From Swingsia samuiensis (GTDB taxonomy: Bacteria > Pseudomonadota > Alphaproteobacteria > Acetobacterales > Acetobacteraceae), in assembly GCF_006542355.1 (NCBI RefSeq), contig NZ_CP038141.1:1119501-1183500 (forward strand): a stretch of 64,000 nucleotides of DNA, in the 5' to 3' direction. Below, piece after piece: positions 54,531-62,899 of this stretch. The translations under genes and the position numbers were made by a program. Numbering within the stretch: the first letter of the stretch is position 1; each line of letters starts with the position of its first letter. Under the pieces are notes generated by a model. That model made no database searches. It was not told the origin of the DNA and was given only the letters and a program-made list of their open reading frames with translations.

Positions 54531-55613
54531 TTATGAAGAGATTTCAGCAAGCAATGCGTCTACATCTTCAGGGCGTGTGTAAAAGCTGGTAACAAAACGC
54601 ACGAGTTGGCCTGAAACACCTTCTGGGGTAGGCCAGTGGTAGAAATGGAAACCGGCTTCTTGCAGGTTTTGCACCATAAGTTCTGGCAAAATAACGAAGA
54701 CTTCATTGCTTTGGCGCTCATATGGCATTTGCGCGGCAGCATGTTTGCGGAGCCCTTCGGCTATGCGCTGGGCCATAGCGTTTGCATGTGTTGCATTTTT
54801 AATCCAGACATTATCGTGAAGCAGCGCAAGTAATTGCGTGCTAAGATAGCGATGCTTAGACCATAAGTGCCCACTGCGTTTTAGGCGGCGGCGGAAGTCT
54901 TCTATAAGGGGGCGTGTTCGCTCATTAAGAAAAAAGACGACAGCATCAGCGGCCATAGCGCCGTTTTTTGTTCCACCAAAAGAAAGAACATCTATTCCAG
55001 CTTTCCATGTAATATCAGCGGGAGAGCAATGGAGGTGGGCTAAGGCATTTCCTATTCTGGCTCCATCCATATGAACATAAGCGTTATGATCATGGCTGAT
55101 TTTGGAAAGTTCAGTCAGGGTGTTTAGATCATAAACGAGCCCCCATTCATTTGCTTGAGTGATGGATAAAGCTTGAATCGGAGGTGCTAAAACGTCTTTT
55201 TGGGCATTTGATTCAAAAAGAGCAGGAAGAGCGTCGGCGGGTACTCGTCCATCTGCTGAAGGAATGCAGATGAGTTTAGCGCCATGTGTAAAAAATTCTG
55301 GGGCACCACCTTCATCTGTATGGATATGTGCACTTTGATCACACACGATGGCAGCATAAGGTTTTACAAGGGCTGATAACGCAATGCTGTTTGCTGCTGT
55401 CCCTGTAGCAATAGGGAAAACGGCAACTTCTGTTTCAAAAGTTTTTCCAAAATGGTGATCGAGAGATAAACTTAATTCATCCGCACCATAAGAAGCGACA
55501 TTCTGATCGTTTGCCGCTATAATAGCAGACATCACTTCAGGACATGCAGGGGTAACATTGTCACTGGCGAAGTTCTTGCGTATTTCCTCTAACACGAAAT
55601 TATCCTTATACAT
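54531..55613 (-). CDS. ltaE: Low-specificity L-threonine aldolase
   Basis: A 360-residue PLP enzyme splitting threonine to glycine and acetaldehyde. It shows FASDNVTPACPEVMSAI, the PLP-Lys in LSFGGTKNGAMAADA, AYVHMDGARIGNAL with the PLP-contacting Asp, and an N-terminal His stack. The ATG at 55613 gives the normal family length; the open frame continues to 55715 but would overlap the divergent folD start. The glycine produced links to folD and the MTHFR-like gene in one-carbon metabolism. Confidence 0.9.
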   Translation of the reverse strand: MYKDNFVLEEIRKNFASDNVTPACPEVMSAIIAANDQNVASYGADELSLSLDHHFGKTFETEVAVFPIATGTAANSIALSALVKPYAAIVCDQSAHIHTDEGGAPEFFTHGAKLICIPSADGRVPADALPALFESNAQKDVLAPPIQALSITQANEWGLVYDLNTLTELSKISHDHNAYVHMDGARIGNALAHLHCSPADITWKAGIDVLSFGGTKNGAMAADAVVFFLNERTRPLIEDFRRRLKRSGHLWSKHRYLSTQLLALLHDNVWIKNATHANAMAQRIAEGLRKHAAAQMPYERQSNEVFVILPELMVQNLQEAGFHFYHWPTPEGVSGQLVRFVTSFYTRPEDVDALLAEISS

Positions 55614-55677
55614 GCGATGATCGCGTACTGTATTAAAGCCTAACTGAAGGTTCAGTTTGTTGCCATCCGGAGAGCCC

Positions 55678-56568
55678 ATGAGCATTTTGTCCCCAGAATT
55701 GGCTGGTAAACTCATTGACGGGAAAGGTATCGCCCGTAAATTAACTGATCATATAGGTCAGGAAGTCAGTCACTTTATTGAACAGGGTAATATTTTACCT
55801 GGTTTGGCTGTTGTGCTTGTTGGGAATGATCCTGCTTCAGAAGTATATGTAAAGAACAAAGCGATACAGACGCACCGCGCTGGGATGCGTTCTTTTATGC
55901 ATATGCTGCCTCAGAGCACATCTCAAACTGAATTATTGGAATTGATAGCGCAATTAAACGAAAATTCACAAATCCACGGAATTTTGGTACAGTTACCATT
56001 ACCAGAACAGATTGATCCTGTTGTGGTTACCAATGCCATTGCTCCCCATAAAGACGTAGATGGTTTGGGAGAAGTGAACGCCGGGCGCCTTGCTTTGGGT
56101 ATTGATGGAATTATACCGTGCACACCCTTAGGGTGTTTAATGCTGTTGCAATCCGTTCACAAAGATATGACGGGAAAGCATGCGGTTGTTATTGGGGCCT
56201 CTAACCTTGTTGGAAAACCAATGGCACAGCTTTTATTGAAGCAAAACTGTACAGTTTCTATGGGGCATATTCATACGCGTGATACGCGAGCTCTGGCTCG
56301 GGAGGGAGATATTCTTGTTGTCGCAACAGGAAAACATGGCCTTGTAAAAGGAGATTGGATTAAGCCCGGTGCTACCGTTATTGATGTGGGGATTACACGT
56401 GTTCCAACAGATGAGGGAAAAACCCGTCTAGTGGGTGATGTCGCTTTTGATGAAGCATTGCCAATTGCGGGCCACATTACCCCTGTCCCTGGAGGTGTTG
56501 GTCCTATGACGATAGCTTGTTTGTTGCATAATACCTTACAAGCAGCGCGTCTTACACAATCTTTATAA
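55678..56568 (+). CDS. folD: Bifunctional methylenetetrahydrofolate dehydrogenase/cyclohydrolase
   Basis: A 296-residue enzyme interconverting 5,10-methylene-, methenyl- and 10-formyl-THF with NADP. The catalytic Lys is in SEVYVKNKAI, with HGILVQLPLPEQID, DVDGLGEVNAGRL and VIGASNLVGKPMAQLLL for NADP, and PVPGGVGPMTIACL at the C-terminus. ATG 55678 has GGAG five bases upstream. The MTHFR-like gene follows 17 bases after the stop. Confidence 0.95.
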   Translation: MSILSPELAGKLIDGKGIARKLTDHIGQEVSHFIEQGNILPGLAVVLVGNDPASEVYVKNKAIQTHRAGMRSFMHMLPQSTSQTELLELIAQLNENSQIHGILVQLPLPEQIDPVVVTNAIAPHKDVDGLGEVNAGRLALGIDGIIPCTPLGCLMLLQSVHKDMTGKHAVVIGASNLVGKPMAQLLLKQNCTVSMGHIHTRDTRALAREGDILVVATGKHGLVKGDWIKPGATVIDVGITRVPTDEGKTRLVGDVAFDEALPIAGHITPVPGGVGPMTIACLLHNTLQAARLTQSL

Positions 56569-56585
56569 GAGAGTAACCATCACTA

Positions 56586-57335
56586 ATGTTAGTTTCTATC
56601 GAGCTTGTGCCCCGCTCAAAAGAAGACCTTTTACGAGACATTACGATTGTTGAGAATATTCTTCCACAGATTAATGTTTTGAATGTGCCGGACCTTTTGC
56701 GGTTTGATTTGAGAAGCTATGAAGCGGCTTCTTTTGCATATTCCGAAAAAAAAGATTTTAACGTTATTCCTCATATACGGGCCATAGATATTGCTCCGGA
56801 TGCTCCATTGCCTTGTGTGGACCGACCAGAGATTAAAGAGGTTTTGGTCGTCGCGGGCGATCCTCCGCCAACAGAACAGCATGAGGTTTATCCTAATACG
56901 TCAGTTGATATTATAAAGAGATACCAGAAAGAAGCACCGCACCTTAGGGTATATGCGGTGTTTGATCCGTATCGTAGATCGCCAAAAGAAGAGTTGGAGG
57001 AATTAGAACGAAAAAAAGAGGCGGGAGCTTCAGGTTTTTTCACACAACCGATTTTTGATACAAACTTATTGCAGTTGTCGATGGATTGGTTACGTGATGA
57101 AACCGTGTTTTGGGGCATTTCTCCTGTATTGGGTGAAAAATCACGCCGATATTGGGAACGTGTGAATAATATTGTGTTTCCGAAAGAATATGATTTCTCT
57201 CTTGAGGGGAATATTCACTTTGCCCAACGTATGTTGCAGCTTGTAAAGCAGCAGAATGATAATGCATACCTGATGCCTTTACGTGTTGATTTAGGTGCTT
57301 ATTTGACTGAGCTTCAGAGTTTTATAGTGTATTGA
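56586..57335 (+). CDS. Short methylenetetrahydrofolate reductase-like protein
   Basis: A 249-residue protein of the MetF TIM-barrel superfamily. It keeps the Glu in VSIELVPR (E. coli Glu28 position), the Asp in VVAGDPPPTE (Asp120 position), PHIRAIDIAPD and a KKEAGASGFFTQPIFD block, but is about 45 residues shorter than E. coli MetF and lacks its SVTYG strand, which here reads NVLNVPD. Position directly after folD supports a role in 5-methyl-THF formation. Whether it binds FAD is unclear, so it may be an atypical MTHFR or have another folate-linked role. Confidence 0.75.
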   Translation: MLVSIELVPRSKEDLLRDITIVENILPQINVLNVPDLLRFDLRSYEAASFAYSEKKDFNVIPHIRAIDIAPDAPLPCVDRPEIKEVLVVAGDPPPTEQHEVYPNTSVDIIKRYQKEAPHLRVYAVFDPYRRSPKEELEELERKKEAGASGFFTQPIFDTNLLQLSMDWLRDETVFWGISPVLGEKSRRYWERVNNIVFPKEYDFSLEGNIHFAQRMLQLVKQQNDNAYLMPLRVDLGAYLTELQSFIVY

Positions 57336-57698
57336 TTACGAGAGTGGAGAGAGGCTTGAAGCAGATGGGGCTGAAAGGCCTGCAATCATATCATTGTTGA
57401 TATCAATGAGAGGTTGTAGGCTTAAAGAGTTACTCAGAGAAAGGTTTGAGTGTTTTAAAGACCAGATTCCCAGAGAGATAATATCTTTTTTGAGTATTTC
57501 TGATAACGGACTTTGCTCGACATCTCGCAGAAGACTCGTCCATAGCTTTTTGTTGTTTGATATTGCTAGGATTCTGTCTGAAGGGCTGTTTGCATTATTC
57601 AGTAAGTTGTTGACATAGCGAAAGGCCATCGCTTCGACCTCGCGTGAGGATAAATAATTTCCTGACTGCTTTTGGTATTGTTGAGCTGCGTAACTCAC
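57336..57698 (-). CDS. flaF: Flagellar biosynthesis regulator FlaF
   Basis: A 120-residue cytoplasmic protein recognised by YLSSREVEAMAFRYVNNLL and by NKKLWTSLLRDVEQSPL followed by LKKDIISLGIWSL. In Caulobacter FlaF is needed for flagellin translation, with FlbT opposing it. It lies 71 bases downstream of the flagellin gene on the same strand; a flagellin terminator sits between them. flbT is not adjacent: the next gene is on the other strand. The C-terminus is a Ser/Leu-rich extension. Confidence 0.85.
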   Translation of the reverse strand: MSYAAQQYQKQSGNYLSSREVEAMAFRYVNNLLNNANSPSDRILAISNNKKLWTSLLRDVEQSPLSEILKKDIISLGIWSLKHSNLSLSNSLSLQPLIDINNDMIAGLSAPSASSLSPLS

Positions 57699-57734
57699 AT
57701 TTAATTGCTTTCATATTGAAAAGATGATTGTAAA

Positions 57735-57761
57735 AAAGTGCCTGCTTTTCACAGGCACTTT
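57735..57761 (-). terminator. Terminator after the flagellin gene
   Basis: A ten-base perfect stem (AAAGTGCCTG with CAGGCACTTT) and seven-base loop, followed on the minus strand by a further T-run. It starts eight bases beyond the flagellin stop. Some read-through may supply flaF. Confidence 0.85.
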
Positions 57762-57768
57762 AGAAAAA

Positions 57769-59241
57769 CTAGCTACGGAACAAGCTCATGATGTTTGAAG
57801 ATTGTGAGTTTGCGATTGATAAAGACTGAATCGCAAGTTGTTGCTTCGTTTGAAGAGACGTTAGTTTCGCACTTTCAGCCGCTAAATCAGCATCTGTTAA
57901 AGCGCCGACACCCGTTGTTAGAGCATCTGACAAAGCGCTATTGGATGTTTGAAGCTGACTGATCGTATTGGTAGCCACACCAAGATTATCGGAAACAGAA
58001 TTCATCGTGTTAATCGCTGCTTTAACTGCGAGCTGAACAACTGCTGTTCCTGATGTTGTGCTGGCTGCTACCGTGCCAGTAATGTTGGATAGGCTACTTG
58101 CTGAAACAGAAGCAGCATCTAGGTTTCCACCAGCAATTGTTAAAACGTTACTGTTGGAGCGTGAAACGCCGAAACCCGCATTGTCCATAGCATTCATGAG
58201 AGAGGAGGTTTCATCGTTTAGTTTTTGAGAGCCTGTTTCGGTAGCTGAACTACTTGTATTAACATCAACAATTTTTGTGATGTTTGTAGCATTCCCATTG
58301 CTATCAATTGCGGTGGATACGCTATAGGTCATGTTGCCACTAGCATCCGTTGAGGCAATGATATTTTTGCCACCACCAATATCATATGTGACCGTACCGT
58401 CAGAAGCTGTGCTTTGGGACTTAATGGCTGTAGATGCTAAAGATCCATCAGGGTTAACAGTAACAGTACCTTTAGTGCCTGTCGCTGCACTGACAGCTGT
58501 TCCCAGAGCTGCTGCAAGAGCGTCTGTAGATGCTAAATTTCCGCCAGTTTGATCATCCAGGACGAAGCTGCTTGTGACAGATGGATTTCCACCTGTGCCG
58601 TTACCTGATGTTGCTGAGTAGTTTTGAAGGGTAAGGGTCGTTGCTTTTGCACCAGTCGTTGTAAACGCTGTTACTTTGGAGAAATCGAGCGTAGCTCCCT
58701 TCGTCTTGGTGCTTAGGTTTTGTAAACCTAAGCCAATAGCTGTGGCATTACTTCCTGCTTGTGTGAAAAGATTGCCGTTTGCATCTTGGGCAGCAGAGAT
58801 GTTGGTGTATTGGATATTGCTGTCTGTTGATCCTGCAAGAAGGTTTACACCTTGGAAGGTAGCATTTTGTGCAGATGTATTGATTTGTGTCAGATAGCTG
58901 GAAATCTGGTGATTAAGAGTGCCTTCATCTTCAGCTTTGTTTGCTGAGTTTGTAACTGTTGATGCAATATTTGCAAGAATGCTGGAGATTTGCTGGGTTT
59001 GTTTTGTCGCTGTGTTAACAACTTGTCCTGCCAATTGTAGCCCTGTGGAAACACCGGATAAAGAAGAAATATTGGCATTCATGGATTGAGAAATAGAGTA
59101 GATAGCAGGGTTGTCCGCTGCATTATTAACCTTTTTACCTGTAGAGATTGCATTTTCTGTTTTGTTAAGGGCATCTGTGGTTTGGCTTAGGGTTTGTAAT
59201 GCAGCGAGTGATGCTGTGTTTGTATTGATAGACATTGTCAT
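57769..59241 (-). CDS. Flagellin
   Basis: A 490-residue flagellin. The conserved N-terminal coiled region (SINTNTASLAALQTLSQ, ISTGKKVNNAADNPA) and C-terminal coiled region (LQTSNSALSDALTTGVGALTDADLAAESAKL... SLFRS) flank a Thr/Ser/Ala/Asn-rich variable domain of about 250 residues without cysteine. ATG 59241 has AAGGG nine bases upstream; ATG 59235 is next. Larger than the 270-residue Caulobacter flagellins, indicating a developed surface domain. Confidence 0.92.
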   Translation of the reverse strand: MTMSINTNTASLAALQTLSQTTDALNKTENAISTGKKVNNAADNPAIYSISQSMNANISSLSGVSTGLQLAGQVVNTATKQTQQISSILANIASTVTNSANKAEDEGTLNHQISSYLTQINTSAQNATFQGVNLLAGSTDSNIQYTNISAAQDANGNLFTQAGSNATAIGLGLQNLSTKTKGATLDFSKVTAFTTTGAKATTLTLQNYSATSGNGTGGNPSVTSSFVLDDQTGGNLASTDALAAALGTAVSAATGTKGTVTVNPDGSLASTAIKSQSTASDGTVTYDIGGGKNIIASTDASGNMTYSVSTAIDSNGNATNITKIVDVNTSSSATETGSQKLNDETSSLMNAMDNAGFGVSRSNSNVLTIAGGNLDAASVSASSLSNITGTVAASTTSGTAVVQLAVKAAINTMNSVSDNLGVATNTISQLQTSNSALSDALTTGVGALTDADLAAESAKLTSLQTKQQLAIQSLSIANSQSSNIMSLFRS

Positions 59242-59371
59242 AATAATTTTCCCTTGGTGCATTATTGCGCTGCTACAATAGGAAAAAGAGGTTAAAGGAA
59301 TTTAAATAGCCGACTCGTTGGAATGATTTTTTGTATTTTTCTTTCTTGCAGTCAGCTGAAGGGTATGCAAA

Positions 59372-59398
59372 TTAATGACCGAACCGATCGGTCATTAA
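59372..59398. promoter_or_regulatory. Perfect palindromic operator of the efflux operon
   Basis: TTAATGACCGA and TCGGTCATTAA form 11-base perfect arms around a five-base centre. Sequences of the TGACCGA-N-TCGGTCA type are typical TetR/AcrR-family operators. It lies 69 bases upstream of the HlyD-family gene start. The likely ligand-responsive repressor is encoded at 62133-62798. Confidence 0.8.
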
Positions 59399-59467
59399 TA
59401 AATATATAGATCATCTTATCCAGATGATTATAAAAAGAGCTATTAATTTAAAGTGAAAGAGAAACAT

Positions 59468-60559
59468 ATGTCGCAAGGCGACCATGAAAATGAACAGGAA
59501 CAAATGATAGATAAACCCAAAAAAAGACGCAGCCCTGTTGTTAAGGTTGCTTTGTGGTTGCTCGTGATTTTAGTTGTGCTGGGTGTCGCTTCTTATATAT
59601 TTCTAACCCGTAATGAGGTTGAAACGGATGATGCGTATACAACCGGACGGAAAGTGGCCATTGCGCCGCATGTAAATGGTTATGTTACCCAATTGCTCGT
59701 GAACGATAATCAGTTTGTTCACAAAGGTGATTTGCTTGTAACGATTGATGATCGTGATTATCAGGCTTCTTTAGATAAAGCGCGTGCGGATGTCAGTCAG
59801 GCAATGGCCAATATTCAGGCCTATAAATTGATGGCTGAAGTTGCCCGGAAAAATTATCCGGGGCAGCTTTTAACCGCTCAGGGAAATTTATCAGCTGCAA
59901 AAGCAGAGCTTTTTAGGTCTGAAACGGATTATAAACGCCAGCATCTTGTTGCGCGTGCTGCAACGTCACAGCAAGATATTGATTATGCCCGTGCTGCTTT
60001 GGATAGTGCGCGTGCACATGTTCTGCAGGCTCAAGGTCAGCTTGATCAGGCAGAACCTGTTCAGGCAAATATTGGAAATGCAGATACGCGTGTAAGCCAA
60101 GGGGACGCCACCCTTAAATCAGCTCAAGCTGAATTGAAGCAGGCCGAACTTAATATGGAATGGACGCAAGTGCGTGCTCCTAATGATGGTTGGATTTCAC
60201 AACGTAATGTTGAGCGTGGGAATTTTGTTCAAGCCGGTCAACAGATGTTTTCGATTGTTGAGCCTGAAGTATGGGTGGTTGCGAACTATAAAGAGACGCA
60301 GCTGGCACATATGCGGCCAGGACAGAAAGTTGATTTAGAAATTGATGCATACCCTCAGTTGAAACTGAAAGGTCATATAGATTCACTTCAATTAGGTTCA
60401 GGAGAGTCATTCAGTACATTCCCTCCAGAAAATGCGACAGGGAACTTTGTAAAAACTGTTCAACGTATTCCTGTGAAAATATTGATTGATAGCGGTTTAG
60501 ACCCACACGTGCCTCTTGCATTAGGTCTCTCCGTCGTTCCAACGGTTTATACGCGATGA
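59468..60559 (+). CDS. HlyD/EmrA-family periplasmic adaptor
   Basis: A 363-residue membrane-fusion protein. A membrane anchor at about residues 26-46 follows a basic KPKKRRSPVVK stretch; then the lipoyl half-motifs VAIAPHVNGYVTQLLVNDNQ and APNDGWISQRNVERGNFV bracket an alpha-helical hairpin. It couples the EmrB-like pump to the outer-membrane channel. The stop overlaps the pump start by four bases (ATGA). Confidence 0.92.
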   Translation: MSQGDHENEQEQMIDKPKKRRSPVVKVALWLLVILVVLGVASYIFLTRNEVETDDAYTTGRKVAIAPHVNGYVTQLLVNDNQFVHKGDLLVTIDDRDYQASLDKARADVSQAMANIQAYKLMAEVARKNYPGQLLTAQGNLSAAKAELFRSETDYKRQHLVARAATSQQDIDYARAALDSARAHVLQAQGQLDQAEPVQANIGNADTRVSQGDATLKSAQAELKQAELNMEWTQVRAPNDGWISQRNVERGNFVQAGQQMFSIVEPEVWVVANYKETQLAHMRPGQKVDLEIDAYPQLKLKGHIDSLQLGSGESFSTFPPENATGNFVKTVQRIPVKILIDSGLDPHVPLALGLSVVPTVYTR

Positions 60560-62136
60560 GCGAAACAACAGATCAAGAGAAGGATTGGAAGCCCAAACAT
60601 AACCCATGGCTTATTGCCATGGTGGTGACTCTTGCGGCTTTTATGGAGATTCTGGATACAACGATTGTGAATGTGGCGCTTCCCCACATTTCCGGTTCGT
60701 TGGGAAGTTCTTATGATGATGCGACTTGGGCTTTGACGTCTTATCTTGTCGCAAATGGTATTGTTTTAACGATTTCAGGATGGTTATCGCGCTTTTTCGG
60801 CCGGAAACGATATTTTCTTATTTGTATTGGCATGTTTACAGTCATGTCTTTTCTGTGTGGGTTATCTACATCTTTGCCCATGTTGGTTATCTTCCGGTGC
60901 TTGCAGGGCTTTTTTGGAGGAGGCCTACAGCCAAGCCAGCAGTCCATTATTTTAGATATCTTCCCTCCAGAAAAACGCGGGGCTGCTTTTGGAATGACGG
61001 CGATTGCCACAGTGGTTGGCCCTGTTTTGGGACCAATGCTGGGAGGGTATCTAACGGATAATTATTCTTGGCGCTGGATTTTTTACGTTAATGTCCCCTT
61101 TGGGATTATAACGGTATTTGCTGTGCTGGCTCTGCTGGAAGATCCACCATGGGAAAAACAAAAGAAAGAGAAGATAGATATTATTGGCATCAGCCTTATT
61201 ACGTTAGGGTTGGGTTGCTTGGAAATTATGGCTGACCGTGGCGAAGATGATGATTGGTTTGGATCAAACTTCATCGTAACAATGGGGGTTCTCGGTGCTT
61301 TAGGTATCGTAGGAGCTATTGTCTGGTTGCTTTACGCAAAAGAGCCGCTTGTCAGATTAAGTGTATTGAAAGACCGTAACTTTGCGACTGGCATGTTTTT
61401 GATGGCTATGGTTGGTGCGGTTTTGTATGCGTCCGCGATCATTGTTCCTCAATTTGCCCAACAAGTGTTGGGATATACGGCGACAACGTCTGGTATGGTA
61501 CTTGCTCCAGGTGGGGTCGCTGTTATGTGTCTCATTCCTTTTGTGGGACGTTTAATGAAGTTCATTCAACTTCGTTACCTTATAGCTTTTGGCTTTTTTA
61601 TTATGGGCATGTCTATGTTTCAGGCTGCCAATTTGTATGAAGCAACAGATTTCAGGCATTTGACCTTTTATCGGGTATGTCAAACTGCGTCTTTGGCGTT
61701 TTTGTTTGTGCCAATTTCAACGATTGCCTATTCAACATTGCCTCGAAAGTTAAATTCAGATGCTTCTGCTTTATTTAGCATGGCACGGAATTATTTTGGC
61801 TCTATGGCAATTTCTTTGGCGACAGCTGCTATTATTGAAACACGGCAACGTCACCAGAACTACGTTACAGATCATATGACACCTGCGCGTCAGGAGTTCT
61901 CAAACTACATTAGTTCTGTACAAAAAACGGCACAGGCTCATGGCCTGACAACAAGTGCAGCTCATGATTTTGCTATATATCGCCTTGTGCGGGAATTTAC
62001 CGTGCAGATATCGATGCTTGCTTATAATGAAGTCTTCTGTTGGTTGGGTGTAATTACTCTTTTCACGGTGCCAATCTGCTTTTTGTTATCGCCCAACGAC
62101 ACGAAAAATACCACACCTGCTGCTGGAGGGCATTAA
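60556..62136 (+). CDS. DHA2-family EmrB/QacA drug exporter
   Basis: A 526-residue proton antiporter with about fourteen helices. Motif D1 LDTTIVNVALPHI, motif A GWLSRFFGRKRYF and motif C FGMTAIATVVGPVLGPMLGGYLTD-type sequence, seen in shorter blocks, identify the DHA2 family. With the adaptor and outer-membrane factor it spans both membranes like EmrAB-TolC. It meets the convergent tetR-family gene tail to tail with a four-base overlap. Confidence 0.94.
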   Translation: MSETTDQEKDWKPKHNPWLIAMVVTLAAFMEILDTTIVNVALPHISGSLGSSYDDATWALTSYLVANGIVLTISGWLSRFFGRKRYFLICIGMFTVMSFLCGLSTSLPMLVIFRCLQGFFGGGLQPSQQSIILDIFPPEKRGAAFGMTAIATVVGPVLGPMLGGYLTDNYSWRWIFYVNVPFGIITVFAVLALLEDPPWEKQKKEKIDIIGISLITLGLGCLEIMADRGEDDDWFGSNFIVTMGVLGALGIVGAIVWLLYAKEPLVRLSVLKDRNFATGMFLMAMVGAVLYASAIIVPQFAQQVLGYTATTSGMVLAPGGVAVMCLIPFVGRLMKFIQLRYLIAFGFFIMGMSMFQAANLYEATDFRHLTFYRVCQTASLAFLFVPISTIAYSTLPRKLNSDASALFSMARNYFGSMAISLATAAIIETRQRHQNYVTDHMTPARQEFSNYISSVQKTAQAHGLTTSAAHDFAIYRLVREFTVQISMLAYNEVFCWLGVITLFTVPICFLLSPNDTKNTTPAAGGH

Positions 62137-62798
62137 GGGTGGGGAGCATATATTTTCATGAAGGCATCCGTTGTCAGACTAATCAATTGATTAATCGCTT
62201 TTTGACTATCATCGACTGGCAGCATGAAACGTTTGCGATGTACGATCCGCGCTTGGCACAGCATAAGCAGTTGCTCAGCAGCAAAAGAGGGGTCTGGAAC
62301 AAAAAGATCCCCATTGTGATGTTTTTTACTCAACCATTCCGAGAGAGTGTTCAGAGTGCGTGTATATCCATAGCGCCAGAATGTGTCCGCCAGATTAGGA
62401 AACTGTGTAACCTCACTAATCAGGATGCGATACAATGCTTGGGAAATAGGCGATATCATAAGATGTATAATAGCCGCTACAAATTGAGAGATATTTTCCT
62501 GTATGCTTTTGTTGTTTTCTTTGGCCAAAGCATCAATCGTCGCGAGTTTCGTTGTGGTTTGCTCTTCAAAGAAAGCAGAAAAAAGGGAGGCTTTCCCATC
62601 GAAATGATTATAAAGCGTTCCTTTGGATACGCCCGCCTCTCGTGCAATTTGCGACATGGAGGCGCGCTCATACCCAACGGCCAGAAAAACTTTTTCAGCC
62701 CCGCGCAAAATCTGTTCTTTTTTGTTATTCATTTGGCAGGTAATGGCTTGGATTTTTTGTGGCGAAAGATGGGATCGGGCATCGATCGGTTTAATCAT
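62133..62798 (-). CDS. TetR/AcrR-family repressor of the efflux system
   Basis: A 221-residue regulator. The N-terminal helix-turn-helix is SMSQIAREAGVSKGTLYNHFDGKASLF; the ligand domain is variable, with FRILISEVTQFPNLADTFW-like helices seen in the AcrR C-domain family. An internal ATG at 62732 (MNNKKEQ) gives a shorter, more typical form. It is flanked by the efflux genes on both sides and probably binds the palindrome at 59372. The gene's own 5' end has a CGATCGGT match to the operator centre. Confidence 0.88.
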   Translation of the reverse strand: MIKPIDARSHLSPQKIQAITCQMNNKKEQILRGAEKVFLAVGYERASMSQIAREAGVSKGTLYNHFDGKASLFSAFFEEQTTTKLATIDALAKENNKSIQENISQFVAAIIHLMISPISQALYRILISEVTQFPNLADTFWRYGYTRTLNTLSEWLSKKHHNGDLFVPDPSFAAEQLLMLCQARIVHRKRFMLPVDDSQKAINQLISLTTDAFMKIYAPHP

Positions 62799-62899
62799 GG
62801 CAACGCAAAATCCTTCATAAATTTTTATTCTTTGTTTTTTTATATTTTGAACGAACTGATCTCTAACAACAAGTTTGTTTCTAATTCAGGAGTTTCTTT

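Noticed and set aside
54531-55715. Longer open frame for the threonine aldolase gene beginning at 55715
   Set aside because: The added 34 residues have no family counterpart and would overlap the divergent folD start and its ribosome-binding site.
59292-59305. Possible CtrA-type site TTAA-N6-TTAA upstream of the flagellin gene
   Set aside because: The alphaproteobacterial consensus needs seven spacer bases, and such AT-rich pairs are common by chance here.
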